From NCBI GenBank assembly GCA_947164865.1, contig CAMUYA010000032.1:1-32775 (forward strand): a DNA stretch of 32,775 bases, written 5' to 3'. The DNA comes from an uncultured Lachnospiraceae bacterium (lineage in GTDB: Bacteria > Bacillota > Clostridia > Lachnospirales > Lachnospiraceae). The position numbers and the translations under genes were made by a program. Positions 23,069 to 31,354 of the stretch are shown here, piece by piece (positions within the stretch are counted from its first letter, which is position 1; each line of letters begins with the position of its first letter). Under the pieces are notes generated by a model. That model saw only the letters and a list, made by a program, of their open reading frames with translations, made no database searches and was not told the DNA's origin.

Positions 23069-26053
23069 ATGAGACGGAACGACCGTGAAGAATTTTATAA
23101 CGGAAATGCCGATCTTCCGGGGGAAGATGAATATATAGACGACGGATTTGACGGTTACGAAGAGGACGAAGACGAGTTCGACGGATACGAGGAAGCCGAG
23201 GAGCCTGCCGACGAGTACGACGGATACGAGGAAGCCGAAGAGCCTGCCGACGAGTACAACGGATACGAGGAAGCTGAGGAATCTGCCGAAGAGTTTGACG
23301 GATATGAGGAAGCTGAGGAACCTGCCGAAGAGTTTGACGGATATGAGGAAGCTGCAGGGGAGGAAGAGTACGACGGCAGTGAGGAAAGCGCCGATTACGA
23401 AGAATATGACGACGGCGCGGAAAAATCCGATTACGAAGAATATGACGATGGCGCGGAGAACGACAGATACGATAATTACGAAGAGATCACTGATCGTGCC
23501 GGCAACGTAGATGCCGGAAGCCAAAGAACCCGGGAATACAGAGAAAAAGAAGACGACAGATACGGTAAATACGACAATTCCGGGGAGGATGACAGATACG
23601 GCAGAGATCCGAGAAAGGGATATGTAAGACCCGCAGGACATAACAGATTCGAGGATATAAAGCTCACCGACGATGAACCGGAGGATGAGGACGGAGAATA
23701 TGTTGAACCCGCTGCGGTCTACAAGATAGCCATGGCTGTGGTAGCAGCTCTGGTGGTGCTGGTGGGAGTGACGATCTTTACTCTTGTGCTGTTCAAAAAG
23801 AACGCCAATAAATCCCTTCCGGGTGAGGGCGAGGTCGTGGCAAACCAGGAGCTGATGGGCGCGGGCGCTCAGATAGCGGGCATAGACTTGATAGGAGAGC
23901 AGGGCATCCAGACTGTGTATAATATTAAGCGGGATGAAGTAAAGGCTCTCGAACTCGCCGAAGCACAGGCATCCGAGGAAGATGAAAAGAAGGAGTACAA
24001 CGAGGGAGAGATCGCAAATGATGTAGCGATCTCGATGGAGACCGTTACCGTACTCAAAGATTTAAAGGTCAAGGTGCTTAACAAAAACACCGGAAAGCTT
24101 CTTGCCAACATTCCCTTTTCCGTTACGGTTTCCTATCCGGACGGCACGTCAAAGACCTGGAGCGACGACGATAAGGACGGGATCATTTATTACACCGACC
24201 TCAAGGCGGGTAAATACAATATACATTTCAATGAGCTCACCGATGAAAAGTATGCGGATTACGCACTTCCCACAGATGTGAGCGCAGAAGTCAAAGACAA
24301 GATCGAATACAAGGCTGTCGATGTCGAAGATGAGATACTCGATGCTTCCCAGGTTAACGAGAACCAGGAAGATACAGCCAGAGGCGGAGCCGACAGCGGC
24401 GGGGAGGGAGAACAGGAAACTCCTTCGGAACAGCCTGCATCAGGCTCGACTGATACGGTGGAGTGGGTAGAGAGCTCTACTAAGGAAACCTACGTTGAAG
24501 TGGATAAGAGCACGCTTCTTCTTGCGGCGCCCGTGACCGACCTTGGAAAACCGGAAGCGAAACTGGTAAGGACCACCGCGGAAGGAACCGGAGATCCCGC
24601 CCAGACCGACCCGACACAGACCGACCCGACACAGACAGATCCCGCATCATCGGAAAAGGGCCCCGATCCTTTGGCCGATGCTTACATTACACTTGCAGTT
24701 AACAGCGTATCCGTGGAGGTCGGAAAGAGCACACCTGTTGTATTTGAGCTGACAGGGTTCACAAATGATCAGCTTATGATCAACTCATCCGACAGTACCG
24801 TGGCATCCGCTTCTTTATCCGATGACGGAAAGTATGTGCAGATCACCGGAAACAGCAAGGGAAGCGCCATGATAACCCTGGCCTACACCGAGAACACCAT
24901 CGTGTCGGGAACTGTAATGGTTACGGTAACGGATACTGACAGCAGCATTTCCCTTGGGAAAACTTCCATCGAGCTCTACAGCGAGAAGAGCACGACAGTG
25001 GATATGGTGCTCACGGGGATCGAGAGCGCACAGATCACTGTGACAAGCTCAGATGATTCTATAGCCACGGCATCCGTTGTCGATGCCACCAAGATAAGCA
25101 TCACTGCCGGCAAGTCGGAAAAGGGCGGTACTGCCACCATCACTGTCGCAAAGACCGATTATCCGGATGTGAAAGCTTCGCTGACAGTGAATGTTTCGGG
25201 TTCCGAAAGCGTGTTAAAGACTTCGGACGGCAAGGAAATATATGTCGAGAATGCGGACGGAACTTACAGAGCCGCAACATATGAAGATTACAATTCCGGT
25301 GCTAAGCTTTTTGTAAAAGAGACGGTATATACCGGCTGGCAGACCATCGACGGACAGACATATTATTACAGATCCGACGGCACATATGTGACGGGCGAGC
25401 AGATAATCCAGGGAGTGGCATACAACTTTGACAGCAAAGGCTGCCTGCAGGTGAGCGGGGGCGTGCTGGGTATCGATGTATCGAAATGGAACGGCAGCAT
25501 CAACTGGGCAAAGGTGAAGGAAAGCGGAGTCAATTTCGCCATCATCAGGATAGGATACCGCGGATCCACCAAGGGAGGTCTTATCGACGATTCGGCATTT
25601 AAGGCAAACATTGAGGGAGCCTCTAATGCGGGGATAAAGGTGGGCGTTTACTGGGTTACCCAGGCGGTCAACGAGGTCGAAGCCATAGAGGAGGCATCCG
25701 CAGTGCTCAGCCGTATCTCGGGATACAGGGTATCTTACCCGGTATTTCTGGATGTGGAATCCAGCGGAGGCCGCGGAGATGCGATAGATAAAGCCACCAG
25801 GACAGTGGTGTGCAAGACTTTCTGTCAGACAATACAGAATTCCGGATACACTGCGGGCATTTACGCCAACAAGAACTGGATGACCAATTACATTGATGCA
25901 TCGCAGTTGACGGGTTATAAGATCTGGCTGGCGCAGTACAGCAAAGAGTGCACTTACAAGGGTAGTTATTCGATGTGGCAGTATACCGATTCGGGTTCCA
26001 TCAGCGGGATAAACGGCAAAGTGGATCTCAATCTGTCATATCTGGGATATTAA
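23069..26053 (+). CDS. Membrane-anchored GH25 lysozyme with acidic repeat N-terminus, Cna-B-like, Big-2-like and wall-binding domains
   Basis: A 994-residue surface enzyme predicted to cut the peptidoglycan glycan strand. Order: acidic cytoplasmic region (about 1-210) with 13-residue DGYEEAEEPADEY repeats; a transmembrane helix at about 218-243; a Cna-B-like domain near 331-410; a Thr-Asp-Pro linker near 510-535; two Big-2-like domains at about 538-712; a choline-binding-type repeat stretch at about 752-795 (GWQTIDGQTYYY); and a C-terminal GH25 domain from residue 801. The GH25 acids D803 (GIDVSKWNG), D895 and E897 (FLDVESSGG) are present, so it should be active. A strong promoter and AGGAG precede the ATG. 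It leads the operon that contains rfbB, which links wall cutting to polymer synthesis. Confidence 0.93.
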   Translation: MRRNDREEFYNGNADLPGEDEYIDDGFDGYEEDEDEFDGYEEAEEPADEYDGYEEAEEPADEYNGYEEAEESAEEFDGYEEAEEPAEEFDGYEEAAGEEEYDGSEESADYEEYDDGAEKSDYEEYDDGAENDRYDNYEEITDRAGNVDAGSQRTREYREKEDDRYGKYDNSGEDDRYGRDPRKGYVRPAGHNRFEDIKLTDDEPEDEDGEYVEPAAVYKIAMAVVAALVVLVGVTIFTLVLFKKNANKSLPGEGEVVANQELMGAGAQIAGIDLIGEQGIQTVYNIKRDEVKALELAEAQASEEDEKKEYNEGEIANDVAISMETVTVLKDLKVKVLNKNTGKLLANIPFSVTVSYPDGTSKTWSDDDKDGIIYYTDLKAGKYNIHFNELTDEKYADYALPTDVSAEVKDKIEYKAVDVEDEILDASQVNENQEDTARGGADSGGEGEQETPSEQPASGSTDTVEWVESSTKETYVEVDKSTLLLAAPVTDLGKPEAKLVRTTAEGTGDPAQTDPTQTDPTQTDPASSEKGPDPLADAYITLAVNSVSVEVGKSTPVVFELTGFTNDQLMINSSDSTVASASLSDDGKYVQITGNSKGSAMITLAYTENTIVSGTVMVTVTDTDSSISLGKTSIELYSEKSTTVDMVLTGIESAQITVTSSDDSIATASVVDATKISITAGKSEKGGTATITVAKTDYPDVKASLTVNVSGSESVLKTSDGKEIYVENADGTYRAATYEDYNSGAKLFVKETVYTGWQTIDGQTYYYRSDGTYVTGEQIIQGVAYNFDSKGCLQVSGGVLGIDVSKWNGSINWAKVKESGVNFAIIRIGYRGSTKGGLIDDSAFKANIEGASNAGIKVGVYWVTQAVNEVEAIEEASAVLSRISGYRVSYPVFLDVESSGGRGDAIDKATRTVVCKTFCQTIQNSGYTAGIYANKNWMTNYIDASQLTGYKIWLAQYSKECTYKGSYSMWQYTDSGSISGINGKVDLNLSYLGY
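23180..23335 (+). repeat. 39-bp in-frame tandem repeats coding acidic 13-residue units
   Basis: Four near-identical 39-bp units start at 23180, 23219, 23258 and 23297; a degenerate unit follows at 23336. They code DGYEEAEEPADEY-type units and lie before the transmembrane helix, so this highly acidic region is predicted to be inside the cell. Confidence 0.9.
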
Positions 26054-26080
26054 ACAAGTATTATATTTTTAGGAGGCAAT

Positions 26081-27166
26081 ATGCGTACTTATCTTGTAAC
26101 CGGAGGAGCCGGGTTTATAGGCTCCAACTACATTCATTACATGTTCAGAAAATATGGTGATGAGATCCGCATCATTAATGTTGATGCACTTACTTATGCA
26201 GGTAATCTCGAGAATCTTAAGGATATCGAGAATAAGCCCAACTACACATTCGTTAAGGCTAATATCTGCGACAAGGAAGCCATCGCAAAGATCTTTGCGG
26301 AGAATGACATAGACAGAGTAGTTCACTTTGCGGCAGAGAGCCATGTAGACAGAAGCATCAAGAATCCCGAGGTGTTTGTTCAGACAAACGTGCTCGGAAC
26401 CGCTGTAATGCTCAACTGTGCAAAGGCGGCATGGGAGAATCCCGACGGCAGCTTCAAGGAGGGAAAGAAATTCCTTCATGTCTCGACCGACGAGGTATAC
26501 GGATCGCTTCCGGATGATGAGAATGCGTTCTTCTACGAGACCACTCCCTATGATCCCCACAGCCCTTATTCGGCAAGTAAGGCCAGCTCGGATATGCTTG
26601 TAAAGGCTTATATGGACACATACAAGTTCCCTGCCAACATTACAAACTGCTCCAACAATTACGGACCTTATCAGTTCCCCGAGAAGCTCATTCCCCTTAT
26701 CATCAACAATGCGCTTCAGGGAAAGAAGCTTCCGGTATATGGCGACGGCAAGAATGTGCGCGACTGGCTCTTTGTTGAGGATCACGCAAAGGCTATCGAT
26801 ATGGTGCAGGAAAAGGGCAGGCTCTTTGAAACCTACAATATCGGAGGCCATAATGAGAAGCAGAATATCGAGATCATCAATATCATTCTCGAGACTCTTC
26901 AGGAGATGCTTCCCGATTCCGATCCCAGAAAGGCTCACATCAACAAGGATCTGATCACTTATGTTGAGGACAGAAAGGGTCATGACCGCAGATACGCCAT
27001 CGCGCCCGACAAGATCAAGAAGGAGATCGGATGGGAGCCGGAGACCTACTTCAAGGAAGGAATCAAGAAGACAATCGCATGGTTCTTCGAGCATGAAGAG
27101 TGGATGAAGAATGTGACCAGCGGCGATTACCAGAAGTACTACGAGGATATGTACTCGAATCGCTGA
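26081..27166 (+). CDS. rfbB: dTDP-glucose 4,6-dehydratase (RfbB/RmlB)
   Basis: A 361-residue short-chain dehydrogenase/reductase that turns dTDP-glucose into dTDP-4-keto-6-deoxyglucose, the branch point for rhamnose and amino-dideoxy sugars. It has the NAD-binding TGGAGFIG at 7-14, DALTYAGNL, HFAAESHVDRS, the catalytic STDE segment (T136, D137, E138) and Y163-x3-K167 in SPYSASK, plus NNYGPYQFPEKLIPL. The length is slightly above the usual 330-355. Its product feeds RfbC, RffA and perhaps the FdtA-like enzyme. A near-ideal AGGAGG precedes the ATG, 27 bp after the GH25 gene. A long structured gap separates it from rfbA. Confidence 0.97.
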   Translation: MRTYLVTGGAGFIGSNYIHYMFRKYGDEIRIINVDALTYAGNLENLKDIENKPNYTFVKANICDKEAIAKIFAENDIDRVVHFAAESHVDRSIKNPEVFVQTNVLGTAVMLNCAKAAWENPDGSFKEGKKFLHVSTDEVYGSLPDDENAFFYETTPYDPHSPYSASKASSDMLVKAYMDTYKFPANITNCSNNYGPYQFPEKLIPLIINNALQGKKLPVYGDGKNVRDWLFVEDHAKAIDMVQEKGRLFETYNIGGHNEKQNIEIINIILETLQEMLPDSDPRKAHINKDLITYVEDRKGHDRRYAIAPDKIKKEIGWEPETYFKEGIKKTIAWFFEHEEWMKNVTSGDYQKYYEDMYSNR

Positions 27167-27192
27167 CTGAGTATAACAACTTAGTGACGGTG

Positions 27193-27219
27193 GTGAACAA
27201 CGATAGTATCGTCGCTCAC
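27193..27219. repeat. 27-bp dyad with a perfect 13-bp core
   Basis: ACGATA-G-TATCGT at 27200-27212 is flanked by GTGA 27193-27196 and TCAC 27216-27219, all symmetric about 27206. The one-base centre suits a protein-binding operator better than an RNA hairpin. Confidence 0.6.
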
Positions 27220-27257
27220 GCGCCTCGCGGCTCATATCGCGCACACAGCATTAGCAG

Positions 27258-27285
27258 ACGCTAGCAGCGTACTTTGCTGCAGCGT
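27258..27285. repeat. Hairpin: 10-bp stem with one bulged A
   Basis: ACGCT-A-GCAGC at 27258-27268 pairs with GCTGCAGCGT at 27276-27285 across a 7-nt loop. It directly abuts the next hairpin, sharing base 27285. Confidence 0.75.
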
Positions 27286-27317
27286 GAGATTGCGTTATGA
27301 TTCAAGACGCAATCTCA
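27285..27317. repeat. Hairpin: perfect 11-bp stem
   Basis: TGAGATTGCGT 27285-27295 pairs with ACGCAATCTCA 27307-27317 across an 11-nt loop. No T-run follows. Confidence 0.85.
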
Positions 27318-27334
27318 TACGGAGTATCTGCGTA

Positions 27335-27359
27335 GGACATTTCGTTCTATGAAATGTCC
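27335..27359. repeat. Hairpin: 9-bp stem, related to the one at 31226-31252
   Basis: GGACATTTC 27335-27343 pairs with GAAATGTCC 27351-27359 across the loop GTTCTAT. The core CATTTCGT..T..GAAATG matches the hairpin at 31226-31252, whose loop is GTCCTTT. Confidence 0.85.
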
Positions 27360-27371
27360 GCTCCGGCGGCG

Positions 27372-27484
27372 CTACATGGTGCGCTTTCGATAGCTGTCAT
27401 TGGCACCACCCTGAATACAATAAACGGATATACAACTGCAATAGAGCCGCGGACTATGACAGCTTCCGTGAGCGAACCATGTAG
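27372..27484. repeat. Long nested stem-loop of 113 nt
   Basis: Outer stem CTACATGGT 27372-27380 with ACCATGTAG 27476-27484; middle CGCT 27382-27385 with AGCG 27471-27474; inner AGCTGTCAT 27392-27400 with ATGACAGCT 27456-27464. The three pairings are collinear and leave a 55-nt apical loop. A 66-codon open frame crosses it, but with no ribosome site or family it is not called. An RNA element or mobile-element relic is possible. Confidence 0.8.
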
Positions 27485-27545
27485 TAACGTCAGCACTTGC
27501 AGAGAACAAACGAAGTGCAGTTCGATGCTAGTACTGCTACGTTAC
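27484..27545. repeat. Second nested stem-loop next to the long one
   Basis: GTAACGT 27484-27490 pairs with ACGTTAC 27539-27545, extended by AGCA 27492-27495 with TGCT 27535-27538 past one bulged base; an inner GCACTT 27493-27498 with AAGTGC 27513-27518 is an alternative. It starts where the previous structure ends. Confidence 0.7.
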
Positions 27546-27577
27546 GATATGTAGCGAGAGCGACGTTCGCGACGGAA

Positions 27578-27629
27578 CTGTCATAGGACGCGGTGACAGT
27601 AGGATAAGGATTTAGATTTTTAGTATAAT
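27578..27629 (+). promoter_or_regulatory. Small hairpin and -10-like box before rfbA
   Basis: CTGTCA 27578-27583 pairs with TGACAG 27594-27599. A consensus TATAAT follows at 27624-27629, 20 bp before the ATG of rfbA; no good -35 box stands at the right spacing. The rest of the 482-bp gap (27167-27648) holds only the hairpins listed and no convincing gene. Confidence 0.4.
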
Positions 27630-27648
27630 ACGAAAGGCAATTACAGTT

Positions 27649-28527
27649 ATGAAAGGTATCATACTCGCAGGAGGTAGCGGCACTCGTCTCTATCCTCTGA
27701 CAAAGGCAATTTCCAAGCAGATCATGCCTGTTTACGACAAGCCCATGATCTATTACCCTCTCTCAACTCTTATGCTTGCGGGAATCCGCGAAGTGCTGAT
27801 AATATCAACACCCCGCGATCTTCCTGTTTTCGAGGATCTCTTCGGCGACGGAAGCCAGCTGGGGATGAGATTCGAATATGCGGTACAGGAGACCCCGAGA
27901 GGGCTTGCGGATGCGTTCATTGTAGGACGTGAGTTTATCGGATCCGATGCGGTTGCACTCGTTCTCGGTGACAACATTTTCTACGGCCAGAGCTTTTCGA
28001 AAGTGCTCAGAGAAGCTGCTCACCGCGTAGAGACGGAAGGCGGAGCGACCATTTTCGGATACTATGTCCGCGATCCCAGAGAATACGGCGTGGTAGAGTT
28101 TGACGAAAACGGAAAAGCTCTTTCCATCGAGGAAAAGCCTCAGAATCCGAAATCAAACTATGCTGTTCCGGGACTGTATTTTTACGACAACAAGGTAGTT
28201 GATATAGCGGCTAATGTTAAGCCCAGCGCACGCGGAGAGATAGAGATCACATCCGTAAACAACACTTATCTAGATGCGGGCGAGCTCAGCGTAGAGACAT
28301 TGGGACGCGGCTTTGCATGGCTGGATACGGGAAATCACGACATGCTTCTTGCGGCTGCCGATTTCGTATCATCGATCCAGAAGAGGCAGGGATTGTATGT
28401 TTCCTGCATCGAGGAGATAGCATTCAAGAGAGGATTCATTGATAAGGAGCAGCTTTTAAAGCTTGCCGAGCCTCTTTTGAAAACAGAGTACGGAAAATAT
28501 CTTACAGAGGTAGCTAATGGACTCTAG
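27649..28527 (+). CDS. rfbA: Glucose-1-phosphate thymidylyltransferase (RfbA/RmlA)
   Basis: A 292-residue nucleotidyltransferase that joins dTTP and glucose-1-phosphate to make dTDP-glucose, the first step of the pathway served by rfbB and rfbC. The signature [11 protein letters not shown] at 8-18, [16 protein letters not shown], the [11 protein letters not shown] segment, VLGDNIFYG and the [20 protein letters not shown] segment all match RmlA, and the length is typical. GAAAGG about 11 nt upstream is a fair ribosome site. The gene is cut off from rfbB by the structured gap and may have its own promoter; it overlaps the following GH25 gene by 11 bp. Confidence 0.97.
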   Translation: MKGIILAGGSGTRLYPLTKAISKQIMPVYDKPMIYYPLSTLMLAGIREVLIISTPRDLPVFEDLFGDGSQLGMRFEYAVQETPRGLADAFIVGREFIGSDAVALVLGDNIFYGQSFSKVLREAAHRVETEGGATIFGYYVRDPREYGVVEFDENGKALSIEEKPQNPKSNYAVPGLYFYDNKVVDIAANVKPSARGEIEITSVNNTYLDAGELSVETLGRGFAWLDTGNHDMLLAAADFVSSIQKRQGLYVSCIEEIAFKRGFIDKEQLLKLAEPLLKTEYGKYLTEVANGL

Positions 28528-29794
28528 GCTTAAAAGATTGTCCATATTAGGCTGTATAGCGTCAGTCATCCTTCTGATAATGCTTGTGATATACGCAAAC
28601 GGAGGGATCAAAAAGCAGGGAAAGAGTGAAAGCCCCGCGCCGGAAAATACGCAGGAAACACAGGTCACCGAAGAGGTAAAAAGTTCCGCTCAGATAGGAG
28701 ACAATCTGAAGGGATTCCTGGAGGACGAGGAATTTTTCGATTCGGATAAAGGCGATTTCCTTGCAAATGCACTGGACGATTCTAAAAGGCTTTCCATAAT
28801 GACGACATCCGTTGAGAAGGATATCCGTGTGACGGTGCTAGACTATGAGGGAAAGGTGGTAAAGGGCGAGAGTTTTACCGTCCGCATCACCGATGAAGAT
28901 GGGGATTCGAGCGATTACAAGGATATCGACAAAGACGGGATAATCTATGCGGCAGGTCTCAGCTCGGGGAATTACGAGGTAAAGCTTCTTCCGATCACAT
29001 CCTCGGATTACCGGGTGCCCGTGTATTCCACCACCATCAGAGTCAAGGAAAAGGTGGAATATGTGGTGATCAGCGACATCTCCAACCTGATCAAAACGGA
29101 GGATGAGATCGATCCAAAAAAGGAGGATACCGCCGAGAACGAAGCGGAGGAAACCGCGGACGAGACAGAGCTTGTCAAGCTTCAGTTTGGCGGAACAAGA
29201 AGAAAAGCCGGAATCGATGTATCGAAGTATCAGGGCGAGATCGACTGGGAAAAAGTGGCGGCAGCCGGAGTGGAATTTGTAATAATCCGTTGCGGATACA
29301 GAGGCTGTGTCACCGGAGCGATAGTAGTCGACCCCTGCTTTGAGCAGAATATAAAAGGAGCTCTGGCAGCAGGGCTCGAGGTTGGCGTGTATTTCTTCAC
29401 CCAGGCCGTTAACGAGGCCGAGGCTGTGGAGGAAGCATCCGCAGTAGTATCGCTGGTTCAGGACTATGAGCTCAAGCTCCCCATCTATATCGACATAGAA
29501 AGCGCCGGAGGAAACGGACGCGCGGACGGACTGAGCAAAGAGGAAAGGACAAAGGTCGGCGATGCATTCTGCAGAACCGCCAAGAACGCCGGTTACAATT
29601 CCGGAGTTTATGCCTGCAGATATTGGCTGTACAACAATCTGGACATGAGTGTACTTGAAAAGTACGAGGTGTGGGATGCCGAGTATGTGAGCGTTCCGCA
29701 GTACACGGGTTATTACACGATGTGGCAGCACTCATCGAAAGGTAAGGTCGACGGAATAAACGGAAATGTTGATCTGGACATTTATTATTATTGA
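28517..29794 (+). CDS. Second membrane-anchored GH25 lysozyme with Cna-B-like domain
   Basis: A 425-residue protein: transmembrane anchor at about 8-28, acidic linker, a Cna-B-like domain near 90-185 ([11 protein letters not shown], then [17 protein letters not shown]), an acidic spacer and a C-terminal GH25 domain from about residue 231. The acids D234 (GIDVSKYQG), D326 and E328 (YIDIESAGG) are present. The layout is a shortened form of the GH25 protein at 23069, and shared KDGIIY and QAVNE-EA segments point to a common ancestor. The ATG lies within the last codons of rfbA with AGAGG upstream, so it is translationally coupled to a sugar-nucleotide gene. It may open peptidoglycan for polymer passage or attachment. 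Confidence 0.93.
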   Translation: MDSRLKRLSILGCIASVILLIMLVIYANGGIKKQGKSESPAPENTQETQVTEEVKSSAQIGDNLKGFLEDEEFFDSDKGDFLANALDDSKRLSIMTTSVEKDIRVTVLDYEGKVVKGESFTVRITDEDGDSSDYKDIDKDGIIYAAGLSSGNYEVKLLPITSSDYRVPVYSTTIRVKEKVEYVVISDISNLIKTEDEIDPKKEDTAENEAEETADETELVKLQFGGTRRKAGIDVSKYQGEIDWEKVAAAGVEFVIIRCGYRGCVTGAIVVDPCFEQNIKGALAAGLEVGVYFFTQAVNEAEAVEEASAVVSLVQDYELKLPIYIDIESAGGNGRADGLSKEERTKVGDAFCRTAKNAGYNSGVYACRYWLYNNLDMSVLEKYEVWDAEYVSVPQYTGYYTMWQHSSKGKVDGINGNVDLDIYYY

Positions 29795-29799
29795 TCCGG

Positions 29800-29812
29800 A
29801 CCGGCAGCCGGT
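29800..29812. repeat. Perfect 13-bp palindrome
   Basis: ACCGGC-A-GCCGGT lies between the GH25 stop and the rfbC ribosome site. Like the dyad at 27200-27212 it has a one-base centre. It may be a binding site or chance. Confidence 0.45.
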
Positions 29813-29852
29813 GCAGGTGTGTTGATATTAATTCCTAAAAGGAGAATTGAAA

Positions 29853-30404
29853 ATGGGAAAGATTTATGTGGAAGACTGTGAGATCGAAGGACTTAAAGTA
29901 GTGATACCAGAGGTTCACGGTGATGCAAGAGGATACTTTACCGAGACATATAATGCCAGGGATATGAAGGAAGCCGGTATTGACAGAGTGTTTGTTCAGG
30001 ACAATCAGTCTGCTTCCAAAGGGGGAGTGTTAAGAGGCCTTCACTTCCAGATAAACCATCCGCAGGCTAAGCTTGTAAGAGCCATCAAAGGTGAAGTGTT
30101 TGATGTCGCAGTCGACCTTAGAAAAGGCAGCGCTACCTATGGAAAGTGGCACGGCGTGGTGCTCTCTGCGGAGAATCACAAGCAGTTTTATATACCCGAG
30201 GGATTCGCTCACGGTTTCTATGTAATGAGTGACTATGCCGAATTCTGTTACAAGTGCACTGATTTCTATACTCCCGGAGATGAGGGCGGTATCATGTACA
30301 ACGATCCCGATATAGGCATCGAGTGGCCTTTTGTGGACGGTCTTGAGCTTACTCTCTCCGACAGAGATACCAAGTGGGGCGGAGTAAAGGATCTTGTAAG
30401 ATGA
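29853..30404 (+). CDS. rfbC: dTDP-4-dehydrorhamnose 3,5-epimerase (RfbC/RmlC)
   Basis: A 183-residue cupin epimerase that inverts C3 and C5 of dTDP-4-keto-6-deoxyglucose on the way to dTDP-L-rhamnose. Family marks are DARGYFTETYN, QDNQSASKGGVLRGLHFQ with catalytic H64, KLVRAIKGEVFDVAVDLR, YIPEGFAHGF and Y133 in FCYKCTDFY; the last part GIEWP is also typical. I chose ATG 29853, 8 nt after AAAGGAG, over a TTG two codons upstream. The stop overlaps the Wzm start (ATGA). RfbD, needed to finish dTDP-rhamnose, is not in the window. Confidence 0.96.
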   Translation: MGKIYVEDCEIEGLKVVIPEVHGDARGYFTETYNARDMKEAGIDRVFVQDNQSASKGGVLRGLHFQINHPQAKLVRAIKGEVFDVAVDLRKGSATYGKWHGVVLSAENHKQFYIPEGFAHGFYVMSDYAEFCYKCTDFYTPGDEGGIMYNDPDIGIEWPFVDGLELTLSDRDTKWGGVKDLVR

Positions 30405-31222
30405 GCAGTTCTCACAGGCAAAATCGAAGTATTCTGGCAGAGGGCTTCAAGGGAAGAAAGCTTATCTGGAAGCTGGCCAAGAATGATTTTAAAAAGCGCT
30501 ACGCAGGATCATACCTCGGAGTGGTCTGGGGTATGGTGCAGCCGCTGGTTACGGTAGCGCTTTATTTTGTTGTATTCGGACTTATTTTTCCGAGCCAGCG
30601 TTCAAGCGGTTCGGACATTCCGTTTGTTCTTTTTCTCACTTCGGGCCTTGTGCCATGGTTCTTCTTTAACGAAGGTGTCATGACGGGCACGAATGGTCTG
30701 ATAGAGTATGATTACCTTGTCAAAAAAGTGGTATTTAACATCAGCATCATTCCTATGATCAGGGCGGTTGCCGCTACATTTACGCATCTGTTTTTCATTC
30801 TTGTGGTCATAGTGATGGGATGCGTTTACGGTTATTACCCGAGTTTTTACACGATACAGGTGATCTATTACAGTCTTTGCATTTTTGTGCTGGTGCTGGC
30901 GATCAGCTATGCCACAAGTGCTGTCTGTGTTTTTTTCAGAGATTTAAAGGAGATCGTGACCATAGGGCTTCAGATACTCATGTGGGGTACGCCCATCATG
31001 TGGGATCTTTCATCACTGGGTAACGAGACCGTCAAAAAAGTGCTCATGATCAACCCGCTGGTATATATCGTTAACGGTTATCGCGAATCGATCTACGGCA
31101 AGGTCTGGTTTTTTGAACATGCTCTGTACACCCTGTATTTCTGGGTCGTAGCGGCGCTTCTTATGCTGGTCGGCACAGCGGTTTTCAAGAAACTGAGAGT
31201 CCACTTCTCTGATGTATTATAA
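30401..31222 (+). CDS. wzm: ABC-2 polysaccharide export permease (Wzm/TagG family)
   Basis: A 273-residue permease with six predicted membrane helices. It begins with a cytoplasmic stretch carrying LIWKLAKNDFKKRYAGSYLG, followed by WGMVQPLVTVALYF, a match to the Wzm/TagG start; later FFRDLKEI and TPIMWDLS are family marks, and MINPLVYIVNGYR lies near the end. It would form the membrane channel for a lipid-linked polysaccharide, powered by Wzt. The start is ATG 30401, overlapping the rfbC stop; an upstream GTG at 30374 is less likely. The gap to wzt holds three hairpins. Confidence 0.93.
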   Translation: MSSSHRQNRSILAEGFKGRKLIWKLAKNDFKKRYAGSYLGVVWGMVQPLVTVALYFVVFGLIFPSQRSSGSDIPFVLFLTSGLVPWFFFNEGVMTGTNGLIEYDYLVKKVVFNISIIPMIRAVAATFTHLFFILVVIVMGCVYGYYPSFYTIQVIYYSLCIFVLVLAISYATSAVCVFFRDLKEIVTIGLQILMWGTPIMWDLSSLGNETVKKVLMINPLVYIVNGYRESIYGKVWFFEHALYTLYFWVVAALLMLVGTAVFKKLRVHFSDVL

Positions 31223-31225
31223 GCA

Positions 31226-31252
31226 ATCGCATTTCGTCCTTTGAAATGCGAT
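31226..31252. repeat. Hairpin 1 of 3 between wzm and wzt
   Basis: ATCGCATTTC 31226-31235 pairs with GAAATGCGAT 31243-31252 across the 7-nt loop GTCCTTT. Its core resembles the hairpin at 27335-27359. Confidence 0.9.
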
Positions 31253-31281
31253 CGAAAGCGTGATGATTTAACACGCTTTCG
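31253..31281. repeat. Hairpin 2 of 3 between wzm and wzt
   Basis: CGAAAGCGTG 31253-31262 pairs with CACGCTTTCG 31272-31281 across a 9-nt loop. It begins at the base after hairpin 1. Confidence 0.9.
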
Positions 31282-31299
31282 AAGGCGAAGCCGTTGCGA

Positions 31300-31326
31300 C
31301 ATGCGTACCGTATTGAGGTACGCATG
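31300..31326. repeat. Hairpin 3 of 3 between wzm and wzt
   Basis: CATGCGTACC 31300-31309 pairs with GGTACGCATG 31317-31326 across the 7-nt loop GTATTGA. None of the three hairpins is followed by a T-run, so attenuation or RNA stability fits better than termination. Confidence 0.9.
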
Positions 31327-31354
31327 GTTACCTTGTTTATATTAGGAAATATAT

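Noticed and set aside
26069..27244. 391-codon open frame antisense to rfbB
   Set aside because: It is a mirror frame of a firmly identified gene, with no ribosome site and no family features.
27354..27554. 66-codon open frame in the rfbB-rfbA gap
   Set aside because: It lies across the nested stem-loops, has no ribosome site and shows no recognisable protein features.
31226..31326. Terminators between wzm and wzt
   Set aside because: None of the three hairpins is followed by a T-run on either strand, and wzm and wzt need to be made together.
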